Assembly: GCF_900104665.1 (NCBI RefSeq)
Contig: NZ_LT629967.1
Location: 565,624 to 629,623 of the forward strand
Direction of reading: 5' to 3'
DNA length: 64,000 nt
Origin: Traorella massiliensis
GTDB taxonomy: Bacteria > Bacillota_I > Bacilli_A > Erysipelotrichales > Erysipelotrichaceae
Notes under the pieces: generated by a model
What the model was told of the DNA's origin: nothing
What the model saw: only the letters and a program-made list of their open reading frames with translations
Database searches by the model: none
Shown: piece by piece, positions 7,890 to 15,290 of the stretch
Layout: every line of letters starts with the position of its first letter
Numbering within the stretch: position 1 is the first letter of the stretch
Made by a program: the position numbers and the translations under genes

Positions 7890-10291
7890 ACCGTCGCCCC
7901 CTCACCTAACCGGGTCGTCATGATCTGGTAGAGCTGGGTGTTTTTCGGGATGGGGTTCTTAAAGGGCAGGATCACATTTTCGTAAATGAGAAGCCCCTCG
8001 CCGGGTTCGGAATTGTCAACATACCGTAATTGCTGGGGCGAAATGTTCAGCCGTTCCGCAAGGATTTTGCGGTCGCCGCTGGCCTGATTGAGCAGGCAGA
8101 TAAAGTCGCTGTTTTCCAAAATGTTCTCAATTTCCGGGGAGGAAAGCAGGTCTTTTACATTCTGCGTCGCACCTGTGGGAATCCCGCCCCACTTACGGAA
8201 ACGCTTCCAAATCTCACAGGAAAAGGCCGCCGTCTGTTCCTCACGCAAAAGCAGGTGGAACTCATCACAGAAATACCATGTCGCCTTGCCCTTGCTGCGG
8301 TTTTGGGTGACGCGCCCCCAAATCTGGTCTTGGACAATGAGCATACCGATTTTCTTTAGCTGCTTGCCCAGCTCCTTGATGTCAAAGGCCACAATGCGGT
8401 TTTGAATGTCGATGTTGGTTCTGTGGTTGAACACATTTAGGCTGCCGGACACATACAGGTCAAGGGCCTGCGCCACCCGGTCGGCCTCCGGGATATGCTG
8501 GTCTAACAGGGCTTTGTGTAGGTCTGCAAGGATGGGCATATTTTCCGGCTTGGGGTTTGCCAGATAAGGTCGGTAGATCACCTGTACCGCCCGGTCGATC
8601 ACCGTCTTTTCAATGGCTTCCAGCCCGTTCTTGCCGCCCATGACAAGCTCACAGAACGACAGCACAAAGTCGGATTTCAAGGCCAGCGGGTTTTCGTCCT
8701 CGGAGTAATTCAGGTTGATGTCCAGCGGGTTCACATAGTTTTTGCTGGTAGGCGACAGCTTCACCACCTGCCCATGCAGCCGCTTCACAAGGGGGTAATA
8801 CTCGGCCTCTGGATCACAGATATACACATCGTCCGGGGTGCAGAGGAACACGCTCAAAATTTCTGATTTACAGCTCATACTTTTGCCGCTTCCCGGTGTC
8901 CCCAGCTTTAGCCCGTTGGGACACCTCGCCCGTTTGCGGTCGAGCATAATCATGTTGCCGGTCTTGGCGTTGATCCCGTAATACATGGCGTCGCCGCCCT
9001 GAAAAAGCTCCTGCGTTACAAAGGGGACGAACACGGCCACGCTGGAAGTCGTCAGGGAGCGTTCAATCTGGGTGTGGCTGGCCCCCAGCGGCAGGCTACT
9101 CATAAGCCCCTGTTCCTGCTGGTAGTCCAGCCGTACAAGGGAACAGTTGTATTTCTGGGCGATCCCGGCAGCCCAGAACACATCGTTTTCCAGCTTTTGC
9201 CGGGTGTCTGCGGTGTTCAGCACCAAAAAGGTAAGCTGGAACATCCGTTCATTCCGGCTCTGCAAGGTCTTTAGCAGCTCCTTGGCGTCCTGCCCGTAGG
9301 TGGCAAGGTCGCTGGGAAGTATATCCATGTCGTAACCACTTCTTACCGCCCGTTTCTGTTCCTGAATCTTCATGGCGTCAAGGTCGGTGATCTTGCGCTT
9401 GACCGTCTTAATGGCGTCGCTCTGGTCGATGGCCTGCACATGGAGGTTCACCACAATGCCGTTTTCTGTGTTGAGGAAGTCGGCCAGCATTTCATCCGAC
9501 AGCTCCGGGGAGAGGATTTGCAGGAAGCTCACCGCCCCGTATTTGCCGCCCAGCCCGAACATCCGGGCATTGCCGAAGCGGAACGAGGACGGGGCGATAA
9601 AGTCCTTGGTGGAAAGCCCCGACGGGGCAAGCCACTTCCAGTCAAAAGAAAACGGCTCCCCGTCCGGGTGGAAAATGCTGTGCATGACTTCCAGCCGTTC
9701 CTTGGCGTCCAGTCCCCACGCGGAGGCCCCCATGCTCTTGAAATAGCCCAAAAGGTCGGTTTCGATCCGGCGCAGTCTGGCGCGGGCCATTTTCAGGCTG
9801 TCCGCCTCGATGGTGTAGGTCATAAATTTCCGCTTCATCAGGCCGTTGTTCCCGTTCACAAGCTGGTCTTGCAAAATGTCGGAATACTCGCTGCGGATGT
9901 CGTCAAAGTCGTCCCCCTGCGCCCGGATTTCAAAGCTCTTGGCGTACTGCTTGGGGTCGATCTTGCGGTTGATAAAGGAAAACTGCACATGAATGGAGGC
10001 GTCCAGATAGTTGTAGAGGTCGCACAGGTTTTCAAAGATGGCGGTCTTGGTGTCCGCCTGCGCCAGTTGGTAGCTGATGTCCGTAAACTCAATGCACTTG
10101 GAAAAGGTGCGGGGCGTTACCCGGCACACGCCGTCCTGATACATGGCCTCATAGGGAATACTGGCCTGCGCCGAATGGGGTTTGCCGTCGCCCTTATACT
10201 TTCGGATGACGGCCTGAATCTCTTTCTTTTCGGCGCGGGTGAGCTTGACCGGCGCTTTTGCGCTCGTTTCGTTCTTTTGCTTTTTGGACAA
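7886..10291 (-). CDS. VirB4-family conjugation ATPase
   Basis: An 801-residue T4SS motor ATPase that powers assembly and transport at the inner membrane. Walker A is GTPGSGKS at about 464-471 and Walker B is CDEFHLLL further on. The N-terminal part (SIPYEAMYQDGVCRVT) is typical of the ICE VirB4/TraE family. I chose a TTG start at 10291 because an AGGAGGT ribosome site lies 8 bases before it; the frame to an ATG at 10330 would add an atypical extension and has no such site. The gene begins inside the 3' end of prgI, overlapping by 98 bases, so coupled translation is likely. Confidence 0.93.
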   Translation of the reverse strand: MSKKQKNETSAKAPVKLTRAEKKEIQAVIRKYKGDGKPHSAQASIPYEAMYQDGVCRVTPRTFSKCIEFTDISYQLAQADTKTAIFENLCDLYNYLDASIHVQFSFINRKIDPKQYAKSFEIRAQGDDFDDIRSEYSDILQDQLVNGNNGLMKRKFMTYTIEADSLKMARARLRRIETDLLGYFKSMGASAWGLDAKERLEVMHSIFHPDGEPFSFDWKWLAPSGLSTKDFIAPSSFRFGNARMFGLGGKYGAVSFLQILSPELSDEMLADFLNTENGIVVNLHVQAIDQSDAIKTVKRKITDLDAMKIQEQKRAVRSGYDMDILPSDLATYGQDAKELLKTLQSRNERMFQLTFLVLNTADTRQKLENDVFWAAGIAQKYNCSLVRLDYQQEQGLMSSLPLGASHTQIERSLTTSSVAVFVPFVTQELFQGGDAMYYGINAKTGNMIMLDRKRARCPNGLKLGTPGSGKSMSCKSEILSVFLCTPDDVYICDPEAEYYPLVKRLHGQVVKLSPTSKNYVNPLDINLNYSEDENPLALKSDFVLSFCELVMGGKNGLEAIEKTVIDRAVQVIYRPYLANPKPENMPILADLHKALLDQHIPEADRVAQALDLYVSGSLNVFNHRTNIDIQNRIVAFDIKELGKQLKKIGMLIVQDQIWGRVTQNRSKGKATWYFCDEFHLLLREEQTAAFSCEIWKRFRKWGGIPTGATQNVKDLLSSPEIENILENSDFICLLNQASGDRKILAERLNISPQQLRYVDNSEPGEGLLIYENVILPFKNPIPKNTQLYQIMTTRLGEGATV

Positions 10292-10643
10292 TGGCGTTGA
10301 CCTCCTTTTCCATTTGGGATTGCCGCACAAGGGCGGTATAAGCGTTGTTGGTCTGGTAGGGCCTCTCCTTGGGCTGGATGAAGCAGCACTCTACGATCTG
10401 GCGCACCACCACTTCAAGGGGCTGGCCGTGTTTTTCGTAAAGCGCCAGCAGAAAGCCCGGCAGCATGGCAAACACCATAATGAGCGCCGCCGCGCTGGTC
10501 GGGACGCGGCCCCGGATCAAAAAGAAAAGCGGGACGCCTACCAGCAGCGCGCCGCCAAAACAAATGAGCTGGCGTTTCGTCAGCCCGAATACTACCTTGG
10601 ATTTGACCTTGGTTAAATCCTTGGGGACAGTTACATAAGCCAT
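10194..10643 (-). CDS. PrgI family (VirB3-like) membrane protein
   Basis: A 149-residue protein that begins with the family-typical MAYVTVPKDLTKVKSKVVFG. It has two adjacent transmembrane helices (LICFGGALLVGVPLFFLI and ALIMVFAMLPGFLLAL) and a soluble basic C-terminus. PrgI proteins sit directly before VirB4 in Gram-positive T4SS modules and are thought to be the VirB3 equivalent that anchors the ATPase. The Arg/Lys-rich last 35 residues overlap the virB4 start region in another frame. The ribosome site overlaps the stop codon of the MT-A70 gene just upstream. Confidence 0.88.
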   Translation of the reverse strand: MAYVTVPKDLTKVKSKVVFGLTKRQLICFGGALLVGVPLFFLIRGRVPTSAAALIMVFAMLPGFLLALYEKHGQPLEVVVRQIVECCFIQPKERPYQTNNAYTALVRQSQMEKEVNAIVQKAKERNERKSAGQAHPRRKERDSGRHPKV

Positions 10644-10649
10644 AAAAAG

Positions 10650-11213
10650 TCACCTCGTTTCTGGTACGGACAGGGAAAAATCGCTGTCCAATTCATTGCC
10701 CCACGCATCCCAGCCGGGGGTTTTCTGTCTGGCAAACAGTTCTGCGCGGGGCAGGTCGCCCGCAAGGGCTATGATTTTCTCGCGGGTAATGTCTGGTTTC
10801 TTGCTGTGTTCCTCCACCGGGGAAATGATAAACTGATGGACGCTTTTGGAGTAACGCTTGGGATGGCCCCGCTTGGCAAGCAGGCAGATTTCCGCGTTTC
10901 CTCTCGTCCAATAGCCCAGTCCGTAAAACCATGTGGGGCTTTTGCGGTTCAATTTCAGCCAGACAAAGGCCACGGTCTTAAAGGAAAAGCCCCACGCCTT
11001 AATCAGACGCAGCGCCTCCGGGAGCTGTGGGAAAGTCGCCCACAAAAACAAGAGGCAGTCTTTTCCCGCCAGCGTTTCCACCGGCAGGGCGCACAGATCG
11101 TCAATGCTCATGGTGGGATAGTGATGTTCCGCCGCCCCTGTCCGTTTGCACTCATATCTCCACGGCGGGTCGGCGTAAAGGATGTTGTAGGTTTTCTTTT
11201 GTGTTTCCTCGAT
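10650..11213 (-). CDS. MT-A70 family DNA adenine methyltransferase with apparent non-AUG start
   Basis: An adenine-N6 methyltransferase of the MT-A70 class (188 residues as annotated). The catalytic motif DPPW lies at residues 15-18 in NILYADPPWRYE, upstream of the first in-frame ATG at 11111, so the ATG product would lack the active site. In the full frame the segments LLFLWATFPQLPEAL and GYWTRGNAEICLLAKRG are family-typical. The only AGGAGG site in the leader is followed, 10 bases later, by an ATC codon at 11211-11213; an in-frame TGA lies just upstream. Either ATC is the start codon or the original ATG was mutated. The enzyme probably protects ICE DNA, as the C5 enzyme does. Confidence 0.75.
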   Translation of the reverse strand: MEETQKKTYNILYADPPWRYECKRTGAAEHHYPTMSIDDLCALPVETLAGKDCLLFLWATFPQLPEALRLIKAWGFSFKTVAFVWLKLNRKSPTWFYGLGYWTRGNAEICLLAKRGHPKRYSKSVHQFIISPVEEHSKKPDITREKIIALAGDLPRAELFARQKTPGWDAWGNELDSDFSLSVPETR

Positions 11214-11234
11214 GGTTGGTATTCCTCCTGTCTG

Positions 11235-12098
11235 TCAATGTGCGGTAAATACGGCTTTCGATATGCTGCCGGTCTTGAACAGACAGAAGCAAAGCAAAAC
11301 GGTATAGCCCATACAGCCCCAGATCGCGCCGGATATGTCGTCGGCGGTTCCGATCTGCTGGATCAGCACCGCATAAATCCCGACAACCACCATGATTAAA
11401 AAGGCTTGGAAGCCCAGCGCAAGCAGGGATTTCAAGTAGTTCTGGCCCATGCCGCGCCACTCTGCATTGCCCAGCGTGGCAAGGGGGATCGGCCCCAATG
11501 CGGTCACGGCGTAAATTTCAATCATTCTTCCATAGGTCACAAGGAAAATGCAGATGGAAAGAATGTTCATCGTCAGCCCCACAACAAGGGTCTGGAACCA
11601 CAGGCCCAGCAGCGGCCCGATGTCCATTGCTTCAAGGCGGCTTTCCAGATCGGGCAGCAGCGTGTCAAAATCAATGCTGGTATCTCCGATAATCACCCCG
11701 GCGCTTTGGTTGACGACCTGCTGGGTGGCGTCAAACACGCCCATGACGATATTCCATGTGTTCGTCACAATGAGAATGGCAAAGGCGCTTTTGAAAATCC
11801 AGCGGAAGAACATGGAGCTGTCGAAGTCGTGCATATTGTTCTTTTCCACGATCATGTCGATCAGCTCATAGCACATCACAAGGGCGAGAATGGCCGCCGC
11901 AATGGGGACGATCACCGTTTCGGACAGGTTTTGCAGCATGGAGAAAATGCCGCCGTTCCAGTCCTGCGGGGTACTGCCCACATCCGACGCGATTTCCCCG
12001 ACTTTGGTATTGACTGTGTTAAACAGGCCGGACAGGTTGCCCATGATACCGTCGATCAGGATTCCTTTGATCCATTCCCCGATTAAATCACCGATCAT
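11235..12098 (-). CDS. VirB6/TrbL-like conjugation channel membrane protein
   Basis: A 287-residue polytopic membrane protein with about five to six hydrophobic helices (for example IVPIAAAILALVMCYELI, SAFAILIVTNTWNIV and LTMNILSICIFLVTYG). The conserved stretch around AVTALGPIPLATLGNAEWRGMGQNYLKSL is typical of VirB6-like proteins of Gram-positive ICEs. It should form part of the inner-membrane translocation pore. A strong GGAAAGGAGG ribosome site precedes the ATG. It lies between the pilin-like Maff2 gene and the MT-A70 gene, and a 10-bp hairpin sits in front of it. Confidence 0.88.
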   Translation of the reverse strand: MIGDLIGEWIKGILIDGIMGNLSGLFNTVNTKVGEIASDVGSTPQDWNGGIFSMLQNLSETVIVPIAAAILALVMCYELIDMIVEKNNMHDFDSSMFFRWIFKSAFAILIVTNTWNIVMGVFDATQQVVNQSAGVIIGDTSIDFDTLLPDLESRLEAMDIGPLLGLWFQTLVVGLTMNILSICIFLVTYGRMIEIYAVTALGPIPLATLGNAEWRGMGQNYLKSLLALGFQAFLIMVVVGIYAVLIQQIGTADDISGAIWGCMGYTVLLCFCLFKTGSISKAVFTAH

Positions 12099-12116
12099 GT
12101 GGGGACACCTCCTTTC

Positions 12117-12146
12117 CCGCGCCCTCCCCGATCAGAGAGGGCGCGG
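12117..12146. promoter_or_regulatory. 10-bp perfect hairpin between Maff2 and virB6 genes
   Basis: CCGCGCCCTC and GAGGGCGCGG pair perfectly around a 10-base loop, immediately upstream of the virB6 ribosome site on the minus strand. There is no T-run in that direction. A likely role is an RNA stability or processing element that lets the short pilin-like gene be expressed more than the channel gene; this is inference. Confidence 0.6.
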
Positions 12147-12170
12147 AGGGTTTTCTAACACACATGGGGG

Positions 12171-12386
12171 TTATCCCAGCAGCCCGGACAGCAGCGGAAC
12201 AAGGGTCATACCGATCAGGGCAACGCCACCTCCGGCGACAAGCTGCTTAATTCCCTGTGACTTGCTTGCCGGGTTGTCCGCCCCGTATCCCTCCAAAAGA
12301 TTGACGCCGCCCCATACGCAAAGCGCGCCGCCGAGGCCCACAACGATGGTCTGCAAAGTATCAACTGCACTATTGAAAAATTCCAT
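12171..12386 (-). CDS. Maff2 family mobile-element membrane protein (VirB2-like)
   Basis: A 71-residue protein starting MEFFNSAVDTLQTIVVGLGG, with two hydrophobic helices separated by a short loop containing GYGADNPASKSQGIKQL. This is the Maff-2 family of Firmicutes conjugative elements. Its size and two-helix hairpin resemble VirB2/TrbC pilin-type subunits, so a structural role in the channel is the best guess. GGAGGTAAATTT before the ATG is a strong ribosome site. It is flanked by hairpins on both sides, consistent with separate control of its mRNA level. Confidence 0.85.
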   Translation of the reverse strand: MEFFNSAVDTLQTIVVGLGGALCVWGGVNLLEGYGADNPASKSQGIKQLVAGGGVALIGMTLVPLLSGLLG

Positions 12387-12429
12387 AAATTTACCTCCAT
12401 AAATTCAGATTGTGATGGTGTTTGGGTGC

Positions 12430-12476
12430 AAAAAAAGCCGCCGTACACAGTGGCAGCCTCACAATCCGCAGACGGC
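12430..12476 (-). terminator. Terminator or attenuator with 7-T tail between the 76-residue gene and Maff2
   Basis: On the minus strand GCCGTC (12476-12471) can pair with GGCGGC (12442-12437) with one G-U pair, followed directly by seven T residues and GCACCC. The loop is about 28 bases, so the structure is less tight than a classical terminator. The same tail sequence occurs after the hairpin at 16451-16497. Confidence 0.5.
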
Positions 12477-12482
12477 CCGGAG

Positions 12483-12713
12483 TTACTGGCCGTCCCGCCA
12501 TTCCAGCACAGCCAGCGAAAAAATTTCGCCCCATGCTTCACACAATTCACGGTTTACTTCCGCCTCCATCTGTTTCAAACCGGCGTCGTCAGGCAGTTCA
12601 AAATCGTGTTCGATCATCCACCGCAATGCAACGGCAGCGGAGATCATGCCACGGAAAACAGCCTGCTCCTGCTTGAAATAATCCGCAAATGTCCATTCGT
12701 CCGAGTGTCCCAT
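12483..12713 (-). CDS. Small acidic protein of unknown function, ICE accessory
   Basis: A 76-residue soluble, acidic protein beginning MGHSDEWTFADYFKQEQ, with predicted helices and no membrane segment. I do not recognise a family. An AAAGGAG ribosome site lies a few bases before the ATG, and the gene sits tightly downstream of the coupling-protein gene. It is therefore a genuine member of the transfer operon, ended by a hairpin and T-run. The function cannot be told from the sequence. Confidence 0.65.
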   Translation of the reverse strand: MGHSDEWTFADYFKQEQAVFRGMISAAVALRWMIEHDFELPDDAGLKQMEAEVNRELCEAWGEIFSLAVLEWRDGQ

Positions 12714-12741
12714 CGGTCACGCTCCTTTCTCCATGGCCGCT

Positions 12742-14547
12742 TTATTCCGCGGCAAAATCTTCATCCGACAGCTCAATGTCGTAGAGGTCAAAGAGTTCGT
12801 CCTCCGTTACCACGCGCCGCTTTTTCCGGCGCAGGGACGACAGGTAGCTGTCCACATCAAAGGTGTTCTTTTTGTCGGCGTCCGAGAGGTATTTATAGCG
12901 GGGGTGGCGGGTAATGTCGTATTTCTCACTGAAAAACGGCCTTACGCCGCGCACCTGCAAAATACACTTGCCTCCGTCCATCGTTGCAATTTCGTCTTGG
13001 CTCATCAGCTCCTTTCCGAGTTTTTGGTAGTTCAGTCCGTGGGAGGTCTGCGCGCCCCGGTTCTCGCTCTGGTTGTAGCTGTCAATGGTTTCCTTGCCCA
13101 GCACCTCCGCGATCTCCTTGGCGTTCTTGCCCCGGCCACTAAGGAACAGCGTACAGTCGCAGTTGTCGGAAATGATTTCCGCCGCGTCCTTGTAAATGGC
13201 CTTTAGCTGCGACTGGCTCTGCAAAATAATAGAAGCCGAGATTTCCCGGCTTCGTATGGTGGCAATCAGCTTGTCAAAGTTTGGAATCTGGCCGATGTTG
13301 GCGAACTCGTCCAGAATCAGCCGCACATGGACGGGCAGCCGCCCGCCGTATTTGTCGTCGGCCCGGTCGCACAAAAGGTTGATAAGCTGGCTTTGCACCA
13401 TTGCCAGAATGAAATTAAAGGTCGTGTCCGTGTCCGACATAATCAGGAACAGGGCCGTTTTTTGATCCCCGATGGTGTCAAGTTCCAGTTCGTCGTCCTC
13501 CATCAGCTCCCGCACCTCCCGGATGTCAAAGGGCGCTAATCTGGCTCCGCAGCTTATCAAAATGGAGCTGCGGGTCTTGCCCGCCGACAGCAGGAATTTA
13601 CGGTACTGGCGCACCGCAAAATGTTCCGGGTCTTTTTCTTCCAGCCGTTCAAACATCTGGTCTACCGGGGATTGAAATTCCGGGTCGTCCTCGCGGGCTT
13701 CGCTGGCATTTATCATTTCAAGCAGCGTAGTGAAATTCATTTCATCGTCTGGCGCTTCGTACCAGATATAGCCAATGAGGGCCGAATACAGCAGGCGTTC
13801 CGATTTGATCCAAAAATCCTCGGCGCTCTTTTCGCCCTCGCCCTTGGTGTTGCAGATCAGCGTGTTTACCAGCTTCAAAATGTCCTTTTCCGAATGGATG
13901 TAGCGAAACGGGTTGTAGCGCATACTCTTGGAAAAGTTAATGGTATTCAGCACTTTTACCCGGTAGCCGCACCGCACAAGGAGCTGGCCCACTTCGCCAA
14001 TCAGACTTCCTTTCGGGTCAGTAATCACGAATGAGGTCGGGTAGTCCTTGGACACACACTGCATGAGGTTGGGCTTCACAAAGAACCGGGTCTTGCCGCT
14101 GCCGGAACCGCCGATCACCAGCACATTTTTGTTCCGGGCGGTCTTGGGGTCTTTGGGCCGGTTGTTCATGGTGAGGCGTTCCGTCTGGGTCAGGAGGATG
14201 TTGTTGTCAAACACCGGGTCGATGTACGGGGCTATATCTTTGGGGCCTCCCCAACGGGCGCTGCCGTACTCGACGCCCCGGCGGTATTTCTTGGCGTTCT
14301 TGCTCTTGCAGTACACCATCAGCCGCAATGCCACCGCACCGGCCACGCCCACCGCCAGATCGAACAGGTGGAAGCTGGGGGCGGCGCTTTCAAAGGCAAG
14401 GGAAAAGCCGTCCGCAAGGTGCAGCAGCTTTTCCGACAAGTCCGCCCCAGCCGCCAGCCGGTAGGTCTGTCCCAGCTTGCCGAACAGGTACACAAACAGC
14501 AGGTAGGGCAGGTTGGCGATTATCAGCTTTTTCATTTCCGGCTTCAT
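12742..14547 (-). CDS. VirD4/TraG-type type IV coupling protein
   Basis: A 601-residue coupling protein that delivers the relaxase-DNA complex to the T4SS. There are N-terminal membrane helices within residues 8-80, then Walker A GGSGSGKT at 146-153, and FVITDPKG and a Walker B-type LILDEFANIGQIPN near residue 400. A typical TraG motif SASIILQSQSQLKAIY follows. The C-terminus is acidic and hydrophilic. It partners with the PcfB-like protein encoded immediately upstream; the two genes overlap by 4 bases. Length and motifs indicate an intact gene. Confidence 0.95.
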   Translation of the reverse strand: MKPEMKKLIIANLPYLLFVYLFGKLGQTYRLAAGADLSEKLLHLADGFSLAFESAAPSFHLFDLAVGVAGAVALRLMVYCKSKNAKKYRRGVEYGSARWGGPKDIAPYIDPVFDNNILLTQTERLTMNNRPKDPKTARNKNVLVIGGSGSGKTRFFVKPNLMQCVSKDYPTSFVITDPKGSLIGEVGQLLVRCGYRVKVLNTINFSKSMRYNPFRYIHSEKDILKLVNTLICNTKGEGEKSAEDFWIKSERLLYSALIGYIWYEAPDDEMNFTTLLEMINASEAREDDPEFQSPVDQMFERLEEKDPEHFAVRQYRKFLLSAGKTRSSILISCGARLAPFDIREVRELMEDDELELDTIGDQKTALFLIMSDTDTTFNFILAMVQSQLINLLCDRADDKYGGRLPVHVRLILDEFANIGQIPNFDKLIATIRSREISASIILQSQSQLKAIYKDAAEIISDNCDCTLFLSGRGKNAKEIAEVLGKETIDSYNQSENRGAQTSHGLNYQKLGKELMSQDEIATMDGGKCILQVRGVRPFFSEKYDITRHPRYKYLSDADKKNTFDVDSYLSSLRRKKRRVVTEDELFDLYDIELSDEDFAAE

Positions 14548-15020
14548 CGTGACAGCCCCCTTTCCTTGATTTTCTCCTTGGCCTGCTGGCTGCTTCTGGC
14601 CGCTGCCTTTTCTTTCAGGACGGCAAGGGTTTTTCGGATGGAGGGGCGTTCCTGCTGTTGGAGCTTCTTGGCTGTAAACTCCTTAAACGCCTGTTCCAGA
14701 TTGTCCGCCTGCTTGGATTTGAAGATCACGATATACCGGGGCGGATGGGTAGTGCGGTCTTTCCGCAGGGTAAAATCAATGTCGTATTTCTTGGCGCAGG
14801 GCTTAAACAGGCCAATGTTGGCGTCGGTGATCTCAATGTTGGACAGGGCGGAACCGTCCTTTTTGAGCTGCCGTAAGCTCTGCTGGCCGTGATGGGCCTT
14901 ACCCGTCCCTTTCTGCCGGGCGGACAGATATTTTCGGATGGCCGCTTGCAGCACTTGGGCGGTGAGCTTGCCCGTCTTAACCGCTAACGCTATGGTTTTC
15001 TGGTCTACTTCTTCCTGCAA
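14544..15020 (-). CDS. PcfB family conjugation accessory protein
   Basis: A 158-residue basic protein starting MQEEVDQKTIALAVKTGKLT, with the family-typical KYLSARQKG...HHGQQSLRQL segment, an alpha/beta core (ARKYDIDFTLRKD-like and RYIVIFKSKQADNLEQAF) and a lysine-rich helical tail. PcfB proteins (DUF3801) bind the coupling protein and the relaxosome; in enterococcal pCF10 PcfB docks with PcfC. The stop overlaps the coupling-protein start by 4 bases, matching that partnership. Confidence 0.85.
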   Translation of the reverse strand: MQEEVDQKTIALAVKTGKLTAQVLQAAIRKYLSARQKGTGKAHHGQQSLRQLKKDGSALSNIEITDANIGLFKPCAKKYDIDFTLRKDRTTHPPRYIVIFKSKQADNLEQAFKEFTAKKLQQQERPSIRKTLAVLKEKAAARSSQQAKEKIKERGLSR

Positions 15021-15062
15021 CTGCTATCCCTCCTTTGGAAAGTCAGCAGGCAGGCGGATGGC

Positions 15063-15275
15063 TTAAATCCGCACCCGCAGGCCGGAGAGGTCGTCGGCAT
15101 GGATTCCTACCAGATACCAGTTCTCGGCCATCTCAATGCGGGTCGGCCTCCATCTGCCGCCCACCATCACATCAAAAGTTTCTCCGCAGTGCAGGCCGCC
15201 GTAATAGTCCGCAAGGTCAAAGCGGATGTCGTAGCGGTCTGTCTGCTCGTCAAAAATCAAAGCACCCTGTTTCAT
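15063..15275 (-). CDS. DUF5348 domain protein
   Basis: A 70-residue beta-rich protein (MKQGALIFDEQTDRYDIRFD, then DYYGGLHCGETFDVMVGGRW) that matches the DUF5348 pattern common beside replication genes of Clostridia-type ICEs. The function is unknown. It lies 15 bases downstream of the replication initiator-like gene and shares its direction. Confidence 0.75.
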   Translation of the reverse strand: MKQGALIFDEQTDRYDIRFDLADYYGGLHCGETFDVMVGGRWRPTRIEMAENWYLVGIHADDLSGLRVRI

Positions 15276-15290
15276 AGGGTCGGCCTCCTT

